DNA from: Phycisphaerae bacterium
Lineage (GTDB): Bacteria; Planctomycetota; Phycisphaerae; Sedimentisphaerales; Anaerobacaceae
NCBI GenBank assembly: GCA_030604525.1
Contig: JAUVVQ010000008.1
Span: 1 to 64,000 of the forward strand
Length of the DNA: 64,000 bases
Reading direction: 5' to 3'
In this document: piece by piece, positions 60,701 through 64,000 of the stretch
Numbering within the stretch: the first letter of the stretch is position 1
Layout of the letters: every line of letters begins with the position of its first letter
Notes under the pieces: generated by a model
Told to the model about the DNA's origin: nothing
Database searches by the model: none
Seen by the model: the letters and a program-made list of their open reading frames with translations, nothing else
Made by a program: the position numbers and the translations under genes

Positions 60701-63014
60701 CTTTGGATTTGCTATCATCTTTTGGAAAACCATATTCCACCAGCTCTGTCTTTGCCCACCTTTTTAGAAGATTATCTCCGCAATCCTCTGGTTTATCCGC
60801 CTTAAAACCTGCCGTAAAATGCATCCCCAAACTATCCTTCAAAGATGCTGCTAATCCCAGATACCCATCACTGATTTTACCTGTTTTAATGCTGTGGAAA
60901 AAGTAAATCCCCTGTTTGTCAGGCAATCCCTTTTTACACTTCTTTAAGTCCTTGATAACAGTCCAGTCATCCTTACTCTTTATAGCATCTTTACATTCCT
61001 GATAAAAATCTTCAAGGTATGCATTCTTATCCCACAACTTCTTAATCTTATCTTTTGATTTACCGGAATCCTTGTTAAATCGCGGCTGCTCGCTTTCAAT
61101 TAACCTCGCCTCAACCGCCTTTAACTCGGATTTCTTCAATTGCTCCTTCGTTTCTATGTATTTAAAAGCAAACCCGCCCGTTCGCGTCCCCTTGACTCCT
61201 TTTACCATATATCTTTGGCGAAGTTCATCTTGATGCTTTTCCAGCCATTGACGAACATCTTTGCTTTCCTTATCCTTGCTTTTGCCAAGCTTCTTTTCAG
61301 CTTCTTTTTCGCTGAATTTAATCCGGGGAGCCACGCCTGTAGCAATCTTCGAATTCTGCAGCAAAGCAAGATTGTCACCGATTTGTGTGCCGGCCTTGAC
61401 AATTATCTCACCTGTTTCAGTATCGACAATTGAACCTACCACCCACATATCCGGTTTCAGCCCGGAAACAGGAACAGTCTTCGTAGGATAAAACAGGCGG
61501 ATAATATCTTCCGTCCTCCCGTACTCAGGACTTATCGCACGCAAAAGAACCGTGGCTGGTATCTTACTTGACTTGTCTATTTTAATAACCAAAACATCCT
61601 TGCGCGTAACGGCTATCTCTACCCAGCTGCCTCGCTCCGGTATAATCCTTCCTCCATGAAGAACCCTGTCGCCTACTTTGCTTTCGATAAGAAAATCCAC
61701 ACCGGGACTTCTATGCAATTGACTTACTATAACCCTGATAGCGCCATTAACTATAAACTCTCCGCCTCCTACCATAACCGGCATCTGGCCAATGTATATG
61801 GCCTGCTCAGTTAAATCCTCGCCTTCTTTGACGTGCAATCTGCAGGTGATTTTTAGAGGATATGCGTAAGTTAATCGGAGCTGACGACACTCTTTCGGAG
61901 TATAACGGGGTTTTTCAAGCTCGTAATAAAGGTACTCCAAAGACATATTCTTGTCATAACTTTCGACCGGGAATATTTCACGAAACAATGCTTCGAGTCC
62001 TGCGTTTGCCCTTTGGGTGGGCGCCGTATCTTTCTGCAGAAAACTGTCATAGCTCTGCCTCTGGATGGCAGCAAGCGGCGGTATCTTAACAGCATCAGGA
62101 ATGCTCCCAAAATTCCGAACAGTAAGTTTGCTTGGAGGAATCGGCTTGATAACCTTGCGTGGTATTGTCACCACACTGTCCTTTTGGAAAATCGCATCCC
62201 GAACTTTCCCGAAATTCCGAACAGTCTGCCTAGGTGGCTTTGCAATCCCACGTAGATATCCTTCTGCTTTCTTCTCGATCTCGGCTATGTTTCTGTCCGC
62301 ATAATCCCTCAAATATCCCTTTAGCATGCTATCATCGCTTGGTCTGCCGGAAAAATGCTTTTTTAACCGTCCTTTTAAGCCCTGGCTTCCAGGCTTCTTC
62401 TGCTTATCTTTACCACCTAAGCCAACATATCCTTCGTTTACGCTACCACCATAAGGTCGGAAAAAATAAACGCCTTGCCATTCCGTCTTTAGCTTATTTT
62501 TACCAAATTCATCGCCAGTATCAACATCCGAAATCCGCTGCCAATCCTTATCCTTTTGGAGACCATCAATATTGTCACAACACTTTCTAAACAGCCTTTC
62601 AAGTTTGTCACTCTTTTGAAACTCTTTTTCCCATTTTTCAGGTTTCCACGGCTCCTTAACATTAAGCCGAGGCAACCTATAGTAAGGCGGTTCTCTATCC
62701 CATTTTTCCGAAGGATAGGTATAAATCAAGCTCTCTTCAAGGGCTTGAAGTTCTGTTTCGCTTAAAGCACCATTTTCATCGGTACACACATACTTAAACT
62801 CCATCCCCGGAAACTCATCTTTGAGGCCCAGAAGCCCCTCTATATACATCTTGCGGAGCTTCTCAAAATGCTCACTCAGGAACTCATCTTGCACCTTTTT
62901 ATACCGCGGATCTTTCAGGCCTATTGCTGAAAGCTCTCTACAACACTTCCCAAGCTTCTTTAGAAAATCACCTTTACACCACCACGGTTTATCTTGGACG
63001 TTTTTCGAAACCAT
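57723..63014 (-). CDS. rpoB: RNA polymerase beta subunit with two GIY-YIG-like extra domains
   Basis: RpoB core: [102 protein letters not shown]; strong SD TAGGAGCGTAAG before ATG at 63014. Extra blocks at aa 1-~262 and ~558-773. Confidence 0.97.
   Translation of the reverse strand: [1763 protein letters not shown]
60696..61343 (-). other. Insert 2: internal RpoB block, homologous to insert 1
   Basis: [33 protein letters not shown] (aa 615-647) precedes [33 protein letters not shown] (aa 701-733); lies between ...LLQNSKI and [22 protein letters not shown] of the RpoB core. Confidence 0.75.
62229..63014 (-). other. Insert 1: N-terminal extension of RpoB with permuted GIY-YIG-like motifs
   Basis: [31 protein letters not shown] (aa 88-118) precedes [22 protein letters not shown]...LKGRLKKHF (aa 180-221). 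Confidence 0.7.
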
Positions 63015-63082
63015 CTTACGCTCCTATAATTCAATACATAACGTGCAGGTTTATCTATCCGCTATACGCTACACGCTATCTT

Positions 63083-63586
63083 TTAAGCTAATTCAACGAC
63101 CGCACCTGCAGCTTCGAGCTGCTGCTTGACGCTCTCTGCTTCCTCCTTGCTGAGACCTTCTTTGACTGGTTTGGGAACAGCATCAACTAATCCCTTGGCT
63201 TCTTTCAAGCCCAGGCCCGTCAATGCCCTGACTTCCTTGATTACCTGTATCTTCCTGTCGCCGAATTCTTTCAAAATTACATTAAAGCTGCTTTTTTCTA
63301 CCTCCGCTTCACCTTCTGCTCCGGCAGCAGGACCTGCCATCATAACAGTGCCGCCAGACGCCGGCTCAATTCCATGCTCATCCTTGAGATAATCAGCAAG
63401 CTCCTTGGCCTTCATCAATGTCAGAGAAACAATCTTGTCGCCAATTTCTTTAATCTCCTTGCTCCATTCCTTTTTCTCTTCGGCTTTGGCTGCTGCCTTC
63501 TTCTCCGGTTCTTTTTTTACTTCTTCCTTCGCTTCTGCTTTCTTTCCCTTATCTTTTGCTTTTTCGTTCGTTTCTTCTTTAGACAT
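63083..63586 (-). CDS. rplL: Ribosomal protein bL12 with K/E-rich N-terminal extension
   Basis: C-terminal domain [70 protein letters not shown]; first ~40 aa [40 protein letters not shown]. Confidence 0.97.
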   Translation of the reverse strand: MSKEETNEKAKDKGKKAEAKEEVKKEPEKKAAAKAEEKKEWSKEIKEIGDKIVSLTLMKAKELADYLKDEHGIEPASGGTVMMAGPAAGAEGEAEVEKSSFNVILKEFGDRKIQVIKEVRALTGLGLKEAKGLVDAVPKPVKEGLSKEEAESVKQQLEAAGAVVELA

Positions 63587-63745
63587 ATTAAACTAACTCC
63601 TATTCTTTCAATGCCAGAGGTAGCCGATGGACCCGTCTTGCACACTTCTGCAAAACGTATATTATCAATTCAGTCCTGTCGTTTAACCCGCAAAAGGCGG
63701 GACAACCACGCAGCAACAATAATCAACACTTCATTTATAAAACAA

Positions 63746-64000
63746 CTAAGCTGCTTGTTTTTCTTCTTCTTCAGAAAGTTTTTTGATACATCCTGCTATA
63801 ATCCCCGCAGGCGATACCAAAGCAGAAACCAATCTCGCTGCCGGCGACTGAGCCAGACCAACTATCTGCGCCTGCAGCTCACTTCGCGTCGGCATCTTCG
63901 ATAAATCATCAGCCGCCTTCATATCTAATAATGAACCTTCAAGAAAACCGCCCTTTATTTCTAAAGCTGCTATCTTCTTGCCCCATTCCTTCAGCTCTTT
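63746..64000 (-). CDS. rplJ: Ribosomal protein uL10, C-terminal part (runs off window)
   Basis: Minus translation ...[84 protein letters not shown]. Confidence 0.9.
   Translation of the reverse strand, partial: KELKEWGKKIAALEIKGGFLEGSLLDMKAADDLSKMPTRSELQAQIVGLAQSPAARLVSALVSPAGIIAGCIKKLSEEEEKQAA

Noticed and set aside
60696-61343. Insert 2 in rpoB as an intein
   Set aside because: No Cys/Ser/Thr block A start or terminal His-Asn followed by Cys/Ser/Thr at the inferred junctions; the motifs resemble GIY-YIG halves, not a HINT fold.
53651-62765. Numerous + strand ORFs antisense to rpoB/rpoC
   Set aside because: Low-complexity, Ser/Leu/Phe-rich shadow ORFs without RBS, opposite highly conserved genes.
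60696-63014. rpoB extra blocks as group I/II introns
   Set aside because: Both blocks stay in frame with dense protein-like coding and no stops, and insert 1 begins at an ATG with a strong Shine-Dalgarno; no intron core recognised by eye. RNA-seq would be decisive.

Overview
The window looks like chromosome from a Planctomycetes/Phycisphaerae-type bacterium (inference from gene content and protein style; no database search was run). The left half (about 1-32.8 kb) is an accessory, carbohydrate-oriented region. It contains a GH43-like protein, a 1965-aa secreted protein (three ~415-aa repeats plus a parallel beta-helix), three GH29 alpha-L-fucosidases, two paralogous LamG-containing secreted proteins with a truncated third copy, a SUMF1/FGE-fold protein with a dockerin-like motif flanked by short repeats, and a large MDR dehydrogenase. 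Housekeeping genes are interspersed: dnaA, ftsY, mtaB, a pilM-like locus and a ferritin-like gene. The right half (about 33-64 kb) is a merged rplJL-rpoBC / str / S10 / spc / alpha supercluster on the minus strand, with an initiator tRNA at its distal end. The strongest unusual signal is in rpoB (1763 codons). It carries two mutually homologous extra blocks: an N-terminal extension of ~262 aa and an internal block of ~215 aa at the beta-lobe SI1 position. Each block carries GIY-YIG-nuclease-like motifs in apparently permuted order (the C-terminal E...N half precedes the GIY/YIG half). A ~34-aa-spaced duplication of the native RpoB N-terminal motif TVRNFG lies at the junction of the first block. 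Secondary signals are an HTH domain fused to uL22, charged extensions on bL12 and bL17, a missing rpmD, a long S10-operon leader with a good promoter, and a 10-bp-period A-tract array.
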